A stretch of DNA of 64,000 nt from Dyadobacter sp. 50-39 (GTDB lineage: Bacteria > Bacteroidota > Bacteroidia > Cytophagales > Spirosomataceae). Below the pieces are notes generated by a model that was given only the letters and a program-made list of their open reading frames with translations, was not told the origin of the DNA and searched no databases. This document shows positions 17,233 through 26,304 of the stretch, piece by piece. The number at the start of each line of letters is the position of its first letter. Position 1 is the stretch's first letter. The translations under genes and the position numbers were made by a program. Location of the stretch: contig MKSR01000019.1 in NCBI GenBank assembly GCA_001898145.1, forward strand, positions 186,001 through 250,000, given 5' to 3'.

Positions 17233-17754
17233 ATGGATTCGACTTTAACGGAACGTTTCAAGCGCATTACCACCTTCATTTTTGATATCGACGGCGTCAT
17301 GACCGACGGCAGCGTCATCGCCCTCGAAACGGGCGAACAGCCCCGCATTTTCAACGTGCGCGACGGCTACGGCATCAACCGGGCGATCAGAATGGGTTAC
17401 CGCGTGGCGATTATCTCCGCACAAAGCCAGGTAGGCGTCCGGAAGCGTCTCGAATACCTCGGCGTAAGCGATATCTTTATAGGTACTTCTCCGGATGGCA
17501 AATTACCTGTTTTCAAAAAGTACCTCGCTGAGACCGGGCTTACCGAAGACGAAATCGTGTTCATGGGCGACGACCTGCCCGACTATGAGGTCATGCGCAC
17601 GAGTGTCATGGGCGCATGCCCGGCCGATTCCGCCGACGAAATCCTTGCTATCGCCGATTATATTTCTCCCAAAAATGGCGGCCGCGGCGCCGTACGCGAC
17701 CTGATCGAGCAGGTTATGAAAGTACAGGGAAAATGGATGGCCTGGTTTGAATAA
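17233..17754 (+). CDS. kdsC: 3-deoxy-D-manno-octulosonate 8-phosphate phosphatase (KdsC-type HAD hydrolase)
   Basis: A 173-residue C0-type HAD phosphatase. The catalytic DIDGVMTDG has its two aspartates at residues 18 and 20; other HAD motifs are IISAQS near 62, K88/K95 in DGKLPVFKK, and GDDLPDYEVM near 114. The length and lack of a cap match KdsC, which dephosphorylates Kdo 8-phosphate for lipopolysaccharide core synthesis. It is followed after 6 nt by an acyltransferase, possibly co-transcribed. Confidence 0.85.
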   Translation: MDSTLTERFKRITTFIFDIDGVMTDGSVIALETGEQPRIFNVRDGYGINRAIRMGYRVAIISAQSQVGVRKRLEYLGVSDIFIGTSPDGKLPVFKKYLAETGLTEDEIVFMGDDLPDYEVMRTSVMGACPADSADEILAIADYISPKNGGRGAVRDLIEQVMKVQGKWMAWFE

Positions 17755-17760
17755 AAAAGC

Positions 17761-18885
17761 TTGGTGGTGGACAAGAAAAAGCGCTATTTCCCGAATCTGA
17801 ACGGTATCCGTGCCATTGCGGCATCGCTGGTGGTTTTTCACCACCTCGAACAAGCCAAACATGCATTAGGCATTGCCAATGTCTACGACGTACCTATCAT
17901 CCAGCATGCCGGAAGGCTCGGGGTAGGGCTATTTTTTGTACTCAGCGGATTTCTCATCACCTATCTGCTCCTGGAAGAGCGCGGCCGTTTCGGCAATGTC
18001 GACGCTAAGAAATTCTACCTCCGGCGTGTATTCCGCATATGGCCTATTTACTTTCTGATCATCGGCTTATCCTTCTTCGTTTTTCCCCATATCCCGGCTT
18101 TCGATTACCCTGGCATTGAAGAAAAACTCACGGTAAACCTGCCCGAACGGCTCACATTGCTGCTATTGGTATTACCCAACTTCGCATTTGTTCTATACGA
18201 TCTACCCTACTGGTGCGCGCAAACGTGGTCCATCGGGGTAGAAGAGCAATTTTACTATCTATGGCCCTGGCTGATCAAATATCCTAAAAAGCGTATTCCT
18301 ATACTGATATTCTTCCTGCTGCTCACAGCCGGATTACTTTACTTCGGACTCGAAATGGTCGACCCATCACAGGAGACCCGCGAATCGATGATTACCACGT
18401 TCCTCGGGCAGTTCCGCATTCAAACCATGGCCTTGGGCGGGCTGTGCGCCTGGCTGGTGTACCATGACAAATGGAAATTCCTGAACTTCATTTTCAGGAA
18501 AGATGTACAAGTCATAGCCTACGTGATCCTGCTCGTGTTATTCTTTTCAGGCGTGCATTTTTTCGGCTTTTTGGAGGTTTATGCGCTGTTCTTCGCATTT
18601 TTTGTGCTGAATGTATCCTGCAACCCGAACACGATCGTACATTTGGGGCACCCCGTAATGGACCATCTTGGCAAGATCTCCTACGGGCTTTACATTTACC
18701 ATGTTGCTGTGATCGTCTTGATCATCAACCTGTTCGAGATGTACGCACCGGGCTGGCGGGATGCCGGTTACCAGGTGGTGTTGTATGTCCTGAGCTTTAT
18801 CGGCTCGGTAGCGGTGGCCACTTTTTCTTTTAATTACATTGAAAAACCCCTCCTTGCATACAAGGACCGCAAGTTCGGCCGCTAA
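17761..18885 (+). CDS. Acyltransferase family 3 membrane protein
   Basis: A polytopic membrane protein of 374 residues with about ten helices. The N-terminal YFPNLNGIRAIAASLVVFHHLEQ contains the family's catalytic-type histidines, and GLFFVLSGFLITYLLLEE, RRVFRIWPIYF and WSIGVEEQFYYLWPW are standard acyltransferase-3 blocks. Such enzymes O-acylate cell-surface glycans. The start is TTG-GTG-GTG in tandem (17761, 17764, 17767) with no decisive ribosome site. Its stop codon directly abuts that of the convergent deacetylase gene. Confidence 0.9.
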   Translation: MVVDKKKRYFPNLNGIRAIAASLVVFHHLEQAKHALGIANVYDVPIIQHAGRLGVGLFFVLSGFLITYLLLEERGRFGNVDAKKFYLRRVFRIWPIYFLIIGLSFFVFPHIPAFDYPGIEEKLTVNLPERLTLLLLVLPNFAFVLYDLPYWCAQTWSIGVEEQFYYLWPWLIKYPKKRIPILIFFLLLTAGLLYFGLEMVDPSQETRESMITTFLGQFRIQTMALGGLCAWLVYHDKWKFLNFIFRKDVQVIAYVILLVLFFSGVHFFGFLEVYALFFAFFVLNVSCNPNTIVHLGHPVMDHLGKISYGLYIYHVAVIVLIINLFEMYAPGWRDAGYQVVLYVLSFIGSVAVATFSFNYIEKPLLAYKDRKFGR

Positions 18886-19704
18886 CTATTTAATATTCGG
18901 AAGCTCGGACATGGTGTAGAATTTCAGTTGCTGCTCATGTGCCTCGCGCAAAATCGCAGCCAGGAAACTTACATCAAAGCCATATTTCCCATTGCTGGGC
19001 GCTGCGTACAAAGGCTCATGCCCGAAAACCATCAATGCGGTGCCATTTTCTTTCGCTTCCCGAACCGCTTCTTCGATTTCCTCCGAGGTCACCTCGTCAT
19101 AATCGATCATAAGCGCATCCACCTTTTGTCGTCCGTCGAATGCATAATAAATCGCATTCATCCAGCGCGGCGGCCAGGCGTACAGCTGGAAACCTTTGAA
19201 TTTTCTCCTTGAAATGGCCACATCGCGCAATGTTGTGAAACCCTTTGCCAAAAGCACAGAATCGACCCTATCGTTGTGGTTACCGCCTGGGTGCGCGTAG
19301 GAGGTTGGTTTAAAACCAGCCGCATGCATATGCCGCAGGCCGGGTTCCAGCTCGGCTTCAATGTATCCCTTCGGCCCGCCCGCAGCCATCAGCTCGGTGG
19401 ATTTTGCGTGTACCGTTCCGTGAAACCCTATTTCGTGCCCCTCTTTTTCGAGTTGTTTCAGCATCGCTGCTTCTTCGGCATTCAGGCTGTCGGGGCAAGT
19501 GATGAAAAAGGTCGCTTTGGCGTTGTATTTCTGGAACAATGGCCTGAGCTCGTACCATTCTTTGATAAAATGGTCGTCGAAGGAAATGGCGATGCCACCT
19601 GCCCCAGGCTTGCCCGACGGACTTCCGCAGCCCCAGAATGCAGCTGCGATTGCGCTCACCAGTAGCCAGAGAAATCCGCGGAAAGAGGTTTTAATGTATT
19701 TCAA
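18886..19704 (-). CDS. Polysaccharide deacetylase family lipoprotein
   Basis: A 272-residue NodB-fold protein. The signal peptide ends in a lipobox AFWGC (Cys26), so it is probably a lipid-anchored envelope enzyme. Motif AISFDDHF holds the catalytic/metal aspartates; HEIGFHGTVH supplies metal histidines; YAHPGGNHNDR is motif 3. CE4 enzymes remove N- or O-acetyl groups from glycans, but the substrate is unclear here. It abuts the acyltransferase gene with no spacer and is divergent from sbcD, 35 nt away. Confidence 0.85.
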   Translation of the reverse strand: MKYIKTSFRGFLWLLVSAIAAAFWGCGSPSGKPGAGGIAISFDDHFIKEWYELRPLFQKYNAKATFFITCPDSLNAEEAAMLKQLEKEGHEIGFHGTVHAKSTELMAAGGPKGYIEAELEPGLRHMHAAGFKPTSYAHPGGNHNDRVDSVLLAKGFTTLRDVAISRRKFKGFQLYAWPPRWMNAIYYAFDGRQKVDALMIDYDEVTSEEIEEAVREAKENGTALMVFGHEPLYAAPSNGKYGFDVSFLAAILREAHEQQLKFYTMSELPNIK

Positions 19705-19739
19705 AACTTCGGAAATGATCTGTTATTTTCGCTAAATTA

Positions 19740-20969
19740 ATGACACGAATGAAAATACTGCACACCGCCGACTGGCATATCGGCAAAAAGCTCGATAACT
19801 TTTCCCGCCTCGACGAGCAGCGCCTCGTCCTCGAAGAAATCTGCGAAATAGCGGAGCGCGAGGCTGTGGACGCGATCGTCATAGCCGGGGATCTCTTTGA
19901 CAACTTCAACCCGTCGTCGGAAGCGACCGAGCTTTTGTACAGCACATTGCACCGCCTTTCCGCCAACGGCACCAGGGCGGTGATTGCCATCGCCGGCAAC
20001 CACGATTCCCCCGAGCGCATTCAGGTGCCGGACGCGCTTGCGAAGGTTTGCGGCATTTTGTTTGTGGGCTTTCCCAACACTGAAGTCAAGCCTTTCTGCA
20101 CACAGGGGCAGGTGGAGATTGTTAAAACAGCGCCCGGATTTATTGAAATAAAACTTCCTAATGCTGCATTTCCGCTGCGCATTCTGCACACACCTTATGC
20201 AAACGAGCAGCGCCTGAAAACCTTCCTCGGTGTGGAAGAATCGGAAGAAGCATTGCGCATTCATTTACAGGAACATTGGCAAATGCTCGCCGATCGATAT
20301 CTTGATGATCGGGGCTTCAACCTCCTCGCCACGCATTTATTCGTAATGCAAAAGGGCGGCGAAATGCCCGAAGAGCCCGACGACGAGCGCCCGATCCTGC
20401 ACATCGGCGGTGCCCAGGCCATCTACACTGAAAACTTCCCCAAGCAGGTGCATTACATTGCATTGGGCCATTTGCACCGGTTTCACCAAGTCGATAAGGT
20501 GCCTGCACCAGCGGTGTATTCCAGCAGTCCGCTCGCTTACAGTTTTTCGGAAGCCAACCAGCACAAATACGTGATCCTCATCGAAGCGGAGACCGGAAAA
20601 TTGATCGGCTATAAGCCTGTTGAATTGTTAAAAGGCAAAAAACTCCGCCGCAATAGCTTTCATGGCATTGATGAAGCTATCGAATGGCTCGGCGAACATC
20701 AGGAAGACTTGATTGAACTCACCATTATTTCTGACAATTACCTGGAAGCCTCCGACAAAAAGCGGCTCCTGGACGCGCATTCGGGCATTGTTCAGATCAT
20801 TCCGCAAGTCAAACGAAGTGAAGTGGCCGACACTTCGTCCGAAGTGGACTTGTCGCTGAGCATGGAAAAACTGTTTCAGGAGTATTTCAAAAGCAAAAAC
20901 AAAGGGCAGGAACCCTCGGAGGGCTTAATGGAAGTTTTTCGCGAAGTACTGGGCAGCGAAGCTGAATAA
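19740..20969 (+). CDS. sbcD: Exonuclease SbcCD subunit D
   Basis: The Mre11-type nuclease subunit of SbcCD, 409 residues. All phosphoesterase motifs are visible: HTADWHIGKKL near residue 7, GDLFDNFNP near 49, GNHDSPER near 84, and GHLHRFHQV near 244. It processes DNA hairpins and ends with the SbcC ATPase. ATGs at 19740 and 19749 are both possible; the second matches the family N-terminus. sbcC usually follows, but no such gene is adjacent here. Confidence 0.94.
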   Translation: MTRMKILHTADWHIGKKLDNFSRLDEQRLVLEEICEIAEREAVDAIVIAGDLFDNFNPSSEATELLYSTLHRLSANGTRAVIAIAGNHDSPERIQVPDALAKVCGILFVGFPNTEVKPFCTQGQVEIVKTAPGFIEIKLPNAAFPLRILHTPYANEQRLKTFLGVEESEEALRIHLQEHWQMLADRYLDDRGFNLLATHLFVMQKGGEMPEEPDDERPILHIGGAQAIYTENFPKQVHYIALGHLHRFHQVDKVPAPAVYSSSPLAYSFSEANQHKYVILIEAETGKLIGYKPVELLKGKKLRRNSFHGIDEAIEWLGEHQEDLIELTIISDNYLEASDKKRLLDAHSGIVQIIPQVKRSEVADTSSEVDLSLSMEKLFQEYFKSKNKGQEPSEGLMEVFREVLGSEAE

Positions 20970-20986
20970 CAAGGGGATAATCGTCC

Positions 20987-21012
20987 GTCTTCGACCGCGC
21001 TCAGACTGACAT
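20987..21012 (+). repeat. Half copy of an intergenic palindromic repeat
   Basis: A sequence running GTCTTCGACCGCGCTC then AGACTGACAT, closely matching the right arm of the elements at 30857-30932 and 34889-34967. Here only one arm is present, between sbcD and the DksA-like gene. Confidence 0.6.
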
Positions 21013-21035
21013 TGGCGATACTGCCCTCACGCAAC

Positions 21036-21070
21036 AAAAAAGCGGGCTACTCCTTTTGGAATAACCCGCT
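21036..21070 (-). terminator. Terminator downstream of the DksA-like gene
   Basis: A 13-bp imperfect stem (21041-21053 with 21058-21070, two wobble positions), followed on the minus strand by a T-run at 21036-21040. Confidence 0.7.
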
Positions 21071-21093
21071 CTTCTATTGGTCTTCAATTGATC

Positions 21094-21477
21094 CTAGCTA
21101 GCTCTTCTCAGCTTCGCTTCAATCGTCTGCTGTGTATGCGGTACGATGCGCAAACGCTCTTTCGGGATCAGTTTGCCTGTGTCGATGCAAACCCCGTAAG
21201 TACCGTTCTTAATGCGGATCAGCGCGTTTTCGAGCTGTACCGAATATTTTTGAAGACGTGCGGCCAACTGGCTCAAGTTTTCGCGCTCACTGGCATCTGC
21301 CCCATCCTCCACAAGCTTGGCTGCGCCGGCTGTTACGTCCGTTCCGCTATCGTTTTTTTTGCTTAAACCTGTTTTAATGTATTCGAGCTCACTTCTTGTC
21401 GCTTCCAGCTTCCCACGGATCAGCTCTTCAAACTCCTTTAATTCTTCCTCTGAATATCTTGTTCGTTCTTCTTGCAT
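21094..21477 (-). CDS. TraR/DksA-type protein with degenerate zinc finger
   Basis: A 127-residue protein. An N-terminal coiled coil of about 90 residues, rich in Glu and Arg, is followed by the compact C-terminal segment GTYGVCIDTGKLIPKERLRIVPHT, typical of the TraR/DksA family. DksA proteins bind the RNA polymerase secondary channel. Only one cysteine (Cys97) remains of the usual four zinc ligands. A TACTTTTG -7 element lies upstream at 21523-21530 on this strand. Confidence 0.85.
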   Translation of the reverse strand: MQEERTRYSEEELKEFEELIRGKLEATRSELEYIKTGLSKKNDSGTDVTAGAAKLVEDGADASERENLSQLAARLQKYSVQLENALIRIKNGTYGVCIDTGKLIPKERLRIVPHTQQTIEAKLRRAS

Positions 21478-21522
21478 AATCTGAATTGATTTGTTAGTCT
21501 AGATCAAGGAGCGTTCAAAGCA

Positions 21523-21530
21523 CAAAAGTA
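21523..21530 (-). promoter_or_regulatory. Putative -7 element of the DksA-like gene
   Basis: On the minus strand TACTTTTG matches TAnnTTTG, 46 nt upstream of the start codon. No -33 match is seen. Confidence 0.35.
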
Positions 21531-21619
21531 CTAGTATTCTGCCTATTTCGGAATAGTATTTAATTAATAACCACTTTCAAATGAGAAACTTACTAACACT
21601 GACATCAGGGGATATAACC

Positions 21620-21655
21620 AACAAAGCCAAAACCTGGTTCGGTATTGGCTTTGTT
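21620..21655 (-). terminator. Hairpin downstream of pdhB
   Basis: A perfect 11-bp stem, AACAAAGCCAA (21620-21630) with TTGGCTTTGTT (21645-21655), 14-nt loop. No strong T-run follows, so termination is plausible but not certain. Confidence 0.5.
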
Positions 21656-21670
21656 ACGAGTCTCTGAAAG

Positions 21671-22651
21671 TTATTTGTAAAGCACCGATTTCACGGCCTC
21701 TACGGTGCGCTTCACGCTCGGCAGGATCTCCTCGATCAGCGTGGGTGCATATGGAAGAGGTACGTCGCGGCTGTTCACGCGGATCACCGGCGCATCCATG
21801 TAATCGAATGCATGGCGCTGGATGTGGTAAGCCAGCTCCGAAGAAATTGCAGCCAGTGGCCAGGCTTCTTCCACTACCACACAGCGATTGGTTTTCTTCA
21901 CTGACTCGATCACCGTAGCGTAGTCGATGGGACGAACAGTGCGCAAATCCACCACTTCTACATCGATACCCTCTTTTTCCAATTGAAGTACCGCAGGCAT
22001 TACCACGCGCGGGATCATTTTACCAAAAGAAACAATGGTAACGTCCTTGCCCTGACGTTTGATATCGGCCTTGCCCAGTGGAATAAGGTATTCTTCCTCG
22101 GGAACAGCCATTTTATCACCGTACATCACCTCCGACTCCATGAAGATCACCGGGTTGTTGTCGCGGATAGAAGATTTCAACAAACCTTTTGCATCGTAAG
22201 GGTTCGAAGGAACCACTACTTTCAGGCCCGGCGTGTTGGCAAACCAGTTTTCGAAGTTCTGCGAGTGCTGTGCACCAAGCTGACCTGCATTACCGGTCGG
22301 GCCGCGGAACACGATCGGGCAACCGTACTGGCCGCCTGACATCGAAAGAATCTTAGCCGCGCTGTTGATGATCTGGTCGATCGCCACCAGCGAGAAGTTG
22401 AATGTCATGAACTCAACGATCGGACGAAGGCCGTTTCCGGCAGCGCCCACCGCTATCCCCGCGAAGCCAAGCTCCGCAATGGGCGTATCGATCACGCGCT
22501 CAGGGCCGAACTCGTCGAGCATACCCTGACTCGCCTTATAAGCACCGTTATATTCCGCAACCTCTTCACCCATCAAAAAAATACTCTTGTCAAGGCGCAT
22601 CTCTTCCGACATAGCGTCGCGAATGGCATCTCTAAATGCTATTTCTTTCAT
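21671..22651 (-). CDS. pdhB: Pyruvate dehydrogenase E1 component subunit beta
   Basis: The beta subunit of the thiamine-diphosphate-dependent E1 of the pyruvate dehydrogenase complex, 326 residues. Family blocks visible are FLMGEEVAEYNGAYKASQGM, the RVIDTPIAELGFAGIAVGAA cofactor-contacting segment, the FRGPTGNAGQLGAQHSQ loop and C-terminal DVPLPYAPTLIE. The alpha subunit and E2/E3 genes are not nearby, so the complex is encoded at several loci. Confidence 0.93.
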   Translation of the reverse strand: MKEIAFRDAIRDAMSEEMRLDKSIFLMGEEVAEYNGAYKASQGMLDEFGPERVIDTPIAELGFAGIAVGAAGNGLRPIVEFMTFNFSLVAIDQIINSAAKILSMSGGQYGCPIVFRGPTGNAGQLGAQHSQNFENWFANTPGLKVVVPSNPYDAKGLLKSSIRDNNPVIFMESEVMYGDKMAVPEEEYLIPLGKADIKRQGKDVTIVSFGKMIPRVVMPAVLQLEKEGIDVEVVDLRTVRPIDYATVIESVKKTNRCVVVEEAWPLAAISSELAYHIQRHAFDYMDAPVIRVNSRDVPLPYAPTLIEEILPSVKRTVEAVKSVLYK

Positions 22652-22859
22652 TCGTAATTCTGATAATTATTAATTCTTAGAAGAAACCACCGCAAAATCA
22701 TTTCAACTGATACAGACCGACCTGCGCGGTTACATTAAAAGAGGTTTTGTATACTTATTTCAAAATGATCTGGTAAAATTAGGCAACACCGGCCAATTCT
22801 CAAATTCTTTACAGGAACCATTCTGTTAAAAAACACCGCAAATGCACCTCAGTCCGCCA

Positions 22860-23735
22860 TTACAGCGGAATCACATCTACTTCGACAGAAAGAGTATGTT
22901 TTCCATAGCTGAAAATGATGCCTTTCAAGGGCGGTACGTCGCTGTAATCGCGGCCCCACGCGGTAACGATATGGCGCTCGCCGGGCACGACATTGTTCGT
23001 CGGGTCGAAATCGCACCAGCCATAGTCGGGGATAAAAACCGAGATCCAGGCGTGCGACGCATCGGAACCCTGCAACTTGGGTTTCCCCGGCGGCGGTAAT
23101 GTTTCGAGATAACCGCTCACATAGCGCGCCGCAAAGCCGAAACTGCGGATGCAGGCAATGGCCAAATGCGAAAAATCCTGACAAACCCCTCTTTTGGCAG
23201 CCAACACTTCCTTGATGGGCGTGTTTACCGTCGTGAAATCGGGCATGAACTTGAATTCGGTGTAAATTTTCTTGCAAAGCTTCGCAACACATTCGTACAA
23301 TGGCGCCTTGTCGTCAAAGCAATCCGCGGCAAATGCCTGTATTTCCGAATCCCATTTCACTTGCGGGCTGGGTAGTGTATATTCCAAAACCGCAATCTTC
23401 GTCGCACGATCGGTAGTCAGCCGCTCCCTCGCCTCGCCGCTCGTAACGGACGACGGGATGAAAAGCGAACCGGTCTGCTCTGTGAGCCGCTCGACGATGG
23501 CTGTCGTGAGCACGGTCAGCGTCTTATGCGGTGAATGCAGAGAAAAATAATGTGTGGTATTGCCGTAAAAATCGACGCGTTCACTGATCTCCGCCGGCTC
23601 GGGGGTAATTTTAATACTGAAATCCTGGCAAAGCTGGTCAGGTAGTGTGCGCGGCGTGAGGCACACGAGGCTGTGATAGTTGTTCACTGCCTCCGCATAT
23701 TTGTATTCGGTTTTATGGATCAGCTTATACTTCAT
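22860..23735 (-). CDS. Transglutaminase-like cysteine peptidase domain protein
   Basis: A 291-residue protein with an N-terminal bacterial transglutaminase-associated beta domain (residues 1-95) and a transglutaminase core. The catalytic triad is apparent as Cys185 in RGVCQDFSHL, His228 in ASHAW and Asp243 in CDFDPTN. No signal peptide is seen. The frame extends to 23759, but the ATG at 23735 matches the family N-terminus. This start overlaps the end of the upstream gene by 11 nt, indicating translational coupling. In such clusters these proteins are predicted peptidases or amide-transfer enzymes. Confidence 0.88.
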   Translation of the reverse strand: MKYKLIHKTEYKYAEAVNNYHSLVCLTPRTLPDQLCQDFSIKITPEPAEISERVDFYGNTTHYFSLHSPHKTLTVLTTAIVERLTEQTGSLFIPSSVTSGEARERLTTDRATKIAVLEYTLPSPQVKWDSEIQAFAADCFDDKAPLYECVAKLCKKIYTEFKFMPDFTTVNTPIKEVLAAKRGVCQDFSHLAIACIRSFGFAARYVSGYLETLPPPGKPKLQGSDASHAWISVFIPDYGWCDFDPTNNVVPGERHIVTAWGRDYSDVPPLKGIIFSYGKHTLSVEVDVIPL

Positions 23736-26283
23736 CCGTATCGTAGTCCATCGGTTCAAAAGAGTGGTGTATCAATGTGTGGCTGAAATACTGGTTGGTC
23801 AGGTAAATCGATACCGAGCTCAAAAGCCGGGCCACTTCTGCAAGGAGGTTGAAAAGTTCCTCCCGCTCCTCGGCAGCATTGCAGCGTGTCAGGTCCTGGA
23901 TATTCGAAAGCTTAACCAGCGTGGAAGCTTTCAATGCCAGCTTTTCGGCCTCGTTCAGCCTTTCGCCGCGCGTAATAGCGGGCAAGTCGGCCAGGTTTTT
24001 GCCCAGCTCGTCGAGCATATAGGCCAACGAATACGGCAGCCGTGTTTCCAGCAAAATCATATCCAGCATCGCCTCCACACTCAGGTGCGACTTATAGATC
24101 TGCCGGTAATTCACCAGCATATGATGGTTGATCAACGTCGCCTCGATCAGCTCGTTTTCCACCGCGGCGTTGCGGCCTACCCCGAAATTGGATTGGATCA
24201 CACTGATTCGCGACAATATCCTTTCAATCAGTTTCCCGGTTTCCAACAGCAGATAACTGTTATCCCGCGGCATACTCTCGGCGATCACCCCCAGGAATGT
24301 GAACATGTTGTTGAAAAGCCCGTCGAGCGTGCGCTGGATGTTGGTACTGTTCATATGCGATGCATTCCGGATCTCGTGGTAGCCATTATCGATCAAATCC
24401 ACGATCCGCCATATTTCCAGCTCCCACTGGTTCCGCACCGCGCCTACCGCATTCAGAAACGAACCGATATTGGAAGCGACGGTTCCCGGACGGCTATTGT
24501 CGGAAATCAGCCCAATGATCTCCTTGTAAGGATCATTCAGTTTTTCATCCCCATCCAAAAACCCGGGATAGGTGGCCGAAACGTGCGTGAGCGATTGCAA
24601 AAGCACCTTGATATGCTCCTGCTTCGCCGATCCTCCGAAATTGCGGTCGAGGTTGAGCACATTGATGGTGATGGTCATAAACTTGATCACCGCCATCGTC
24701 CGCTCGCAGTAGCGGCCTACCCAAAAGAGGTTTTCAGCACTCCGGCTGGGCAGCGAGATATGCTTGTTGACGGCTGCCGGGGTGTTCAGTACAATGCGTT
24801 CCTGCGGCTCCTCCGTTTTGTCGGAAACGATCCAGGTATCCTTTGAAAACCCGCCTTGCTGATTGGAAATCACAAAACGGTCTTTGACCGCCGAGCTGCG
24901 CGTGAGGCCGCCGTGCATTACGTGGTAGCCGCTTTCATTGGCCACCATAAAGGCACGCAAGGCCGCATAACGCGGTTCGATAGCGCCATTGATCAAGGAG
25001 GGCGTAGTAGATAGGCTAACCTCCTGCTGGGCAATGAAGTCGTGCGGCCGCTGGGCGATCATCGCTTTCAGATCCGCCTTTTGCGCATTGGAAAGTGTGC
25101 GCCCGTAAATAGAGGCAAACTTCGACTTGCGATTCGCTTTCTTGATAATCAGCTCATCAATATGCTCCATCACGTAGGCCAGCTCCTTCTGGTGCCCGCA
25201 CCACCAGGTGGCGACGTTCGGCATTACCAGCTTCTCACCCAGAAAATACTGGCATATATTCTCCATAAAAGCCAGGAATGCATGGTTTTCCAGCACACCC
25301 GATCCAGGCGGGTTCATTACCTGTACATTTCCCAGGCGGATCGCCTGTAAAAGTCCCGGCACGCCAAGCCGTGAATCTTCGCGGAGTTCGAGCGGGTCGC
25401 ACCAGTCGTCATCCACACGGCGGACGATCACGTCCACTTTTTGCAAACCATCGATGGATTTCAGCCACACGCTGCCGTTGCGTACGAGCAGGTCGTCGCC
25501 CTGCGCGAGCGTATAGCCCAGGTACGAGGCCAGGTAGGCGTGCTCGAAATAGGCCTCATTGCCGGGGCCCGGCGTGAGGTATACGATATTGGGTGCTTCG
25601 CGGCTTTTGTCGGCCAGCTTCTGCACGGTGTTTTGAATGCTGTTAAAAAAAGGGGAAAGTTTGCTCACATACATGCCATCGGCCAGCTCGGGCAGGAGCT
25701 TACTCATCACAATGCGGTTTTCGAGCGTGTATCCCGAGCCTGACGGCGCCTGGGTACGGTTGTCCACGATCCACATTTGCCCGTCCGGTCCGCGGGCCAT
25801 ATCGGCGGCGAACAAAGTAAGCTGCCTTGGGCCGGGTACTTTAATGTCAATGCACGGACGGAAGAACCCGGTATTTTCAAAAACCAGTTCTGCGGGGATC
25901 ACCGCATCCCTGACCAGGTTACGCGGGCCATACAAGTCCTTCAAAATAAGATCCATCAGCACCGCCCGCTGCTGCAAACCTTTGGCAATACCGTTCCATT
26001 CCTTTTGTTCTATCAGGAACGGGATCGGGTCCAGCTGCCAGGGGCGGTTCATACCGTCGGGGCTGCCGTACACATTATAGGTGACCCCATTCTCACGCAG
26101 CTTGCTGATGATCTCGGCATTCCTGTTTTTGAGCTCCTCGATACCCAGTTTTTCCAGGGTGGCAAAGAGCGCCTGCCAGTGCGGCTTCAATTTCCCGTTG
26201 ATGTCCAGCACCTCGTCGTAGGATTTCAGGCCGGCTTGATAAGATTGTAACAGGTTCACGGAAGCCTCGGTAAGCATATTCAA
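23725..26283 (-). CDS. Circularly permuted ATP-grasp / alpha-E domain fusion protein
   Basis: An 852-residue fusion. The N-terminal part (to about residue 490) is a circularly permuted ATP-grasp ligase (DUF404/DUF407, COG2308 type), with YNVYGSPDGMNRPWQLDPIP, the VDNRTQAPSGSGY segment and VMNPPGSGVLENHAFLAF. From about residue 510, SRSAENLFWVGRYCERTMA begins an alpha-E helical domain (DUF403, COG2307 type). In many genomes these are separate adjacent genes. Comparative work predicts that the ligase forms amide/peptide bonds. It overlaps the downstream transglutaminase by 11 nt and starts 21 nt after the large transglutaminase stop. Confidence 0.9.
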   Translation of the reverse strand: MNMLTEASVNLLQSYQAGLKSYDEVLDINGKLKPHWQALFATLEKLGIEELKNRNAEIISKLRENGVTYNVYGSPDGMNRPWQLDPIPFLIEQKEWNGIAKGLQQRAVLMDLILKDLYGPRNLVRDAVIPAELVFENTGFFRPCIDIKVPGPRQLTLFAADMARGPDGQMWIVDNRTQAPSGSGYTLENRIVMSKLLPELADGMYVSKLSPFFNSIQNTVQKLADKSREAPNIVYLTPGPGNEAYFEHAYLASYLGYTLAQGDDLLVRNGSVWLKSIDGLQKVDVIVRRVDDDWCDPLELREDSRLGVPGLLQAIRLGNVQVMNPPGSGVLENHAFLAFMENICQYFLGEKLVMPNVATWWCGHQKELAYVMEHIDELIIKKANRKSKFASIYGRTLSNAQKADLKAMIAQRPHDFIAQQEVSLSTTPSLINGAIEPRYAALRAFMVANESGYHVMHGGLTRSSAVKDRFVISNQQGGFSKDTWIVSDKTEEPQERIVLNTPAAVNKHISLPSRSAENLFWVGRYCERTMAVIKFMTITINVLNLDRNFGGSAKQEHIKVLLQSLTHVSATYPGFLDGDEKLNDPYKEIIGLISDNSRPGTVASNIGSFLNAVGAVRNQWELEIWRIVDLIDNGYHEIRNASHMNSTNIQRTLDGLFNNMFTFLGVIAESMPRDNSYLLLETGKLIERILSRISVIQSNFGVGRNAAVENELIEATLINHHMLVNYRQIYKSHLSVEAMLDMILLETRLPYSLAYMLDELGKNLADLPAITRGERLNEAEKLALKASTLVKLSNIQDLTRCNAAEEREELFNLLAEVARLLSSVSIYLTNQYFSHTLIHHSFEPMDYDTDEV

Positions 26284-26304
26284 AATCAGGGTTATACTGC
26301 AAAT

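Noticed and set aside
23680-24846. A 388-codon plus-strand frame opposite the ATP-grasp/alpha-E gene
   Set aside because: Shadow of the conserved minus-strand gene; composition is Gln/His/Arg-rich with no domain.
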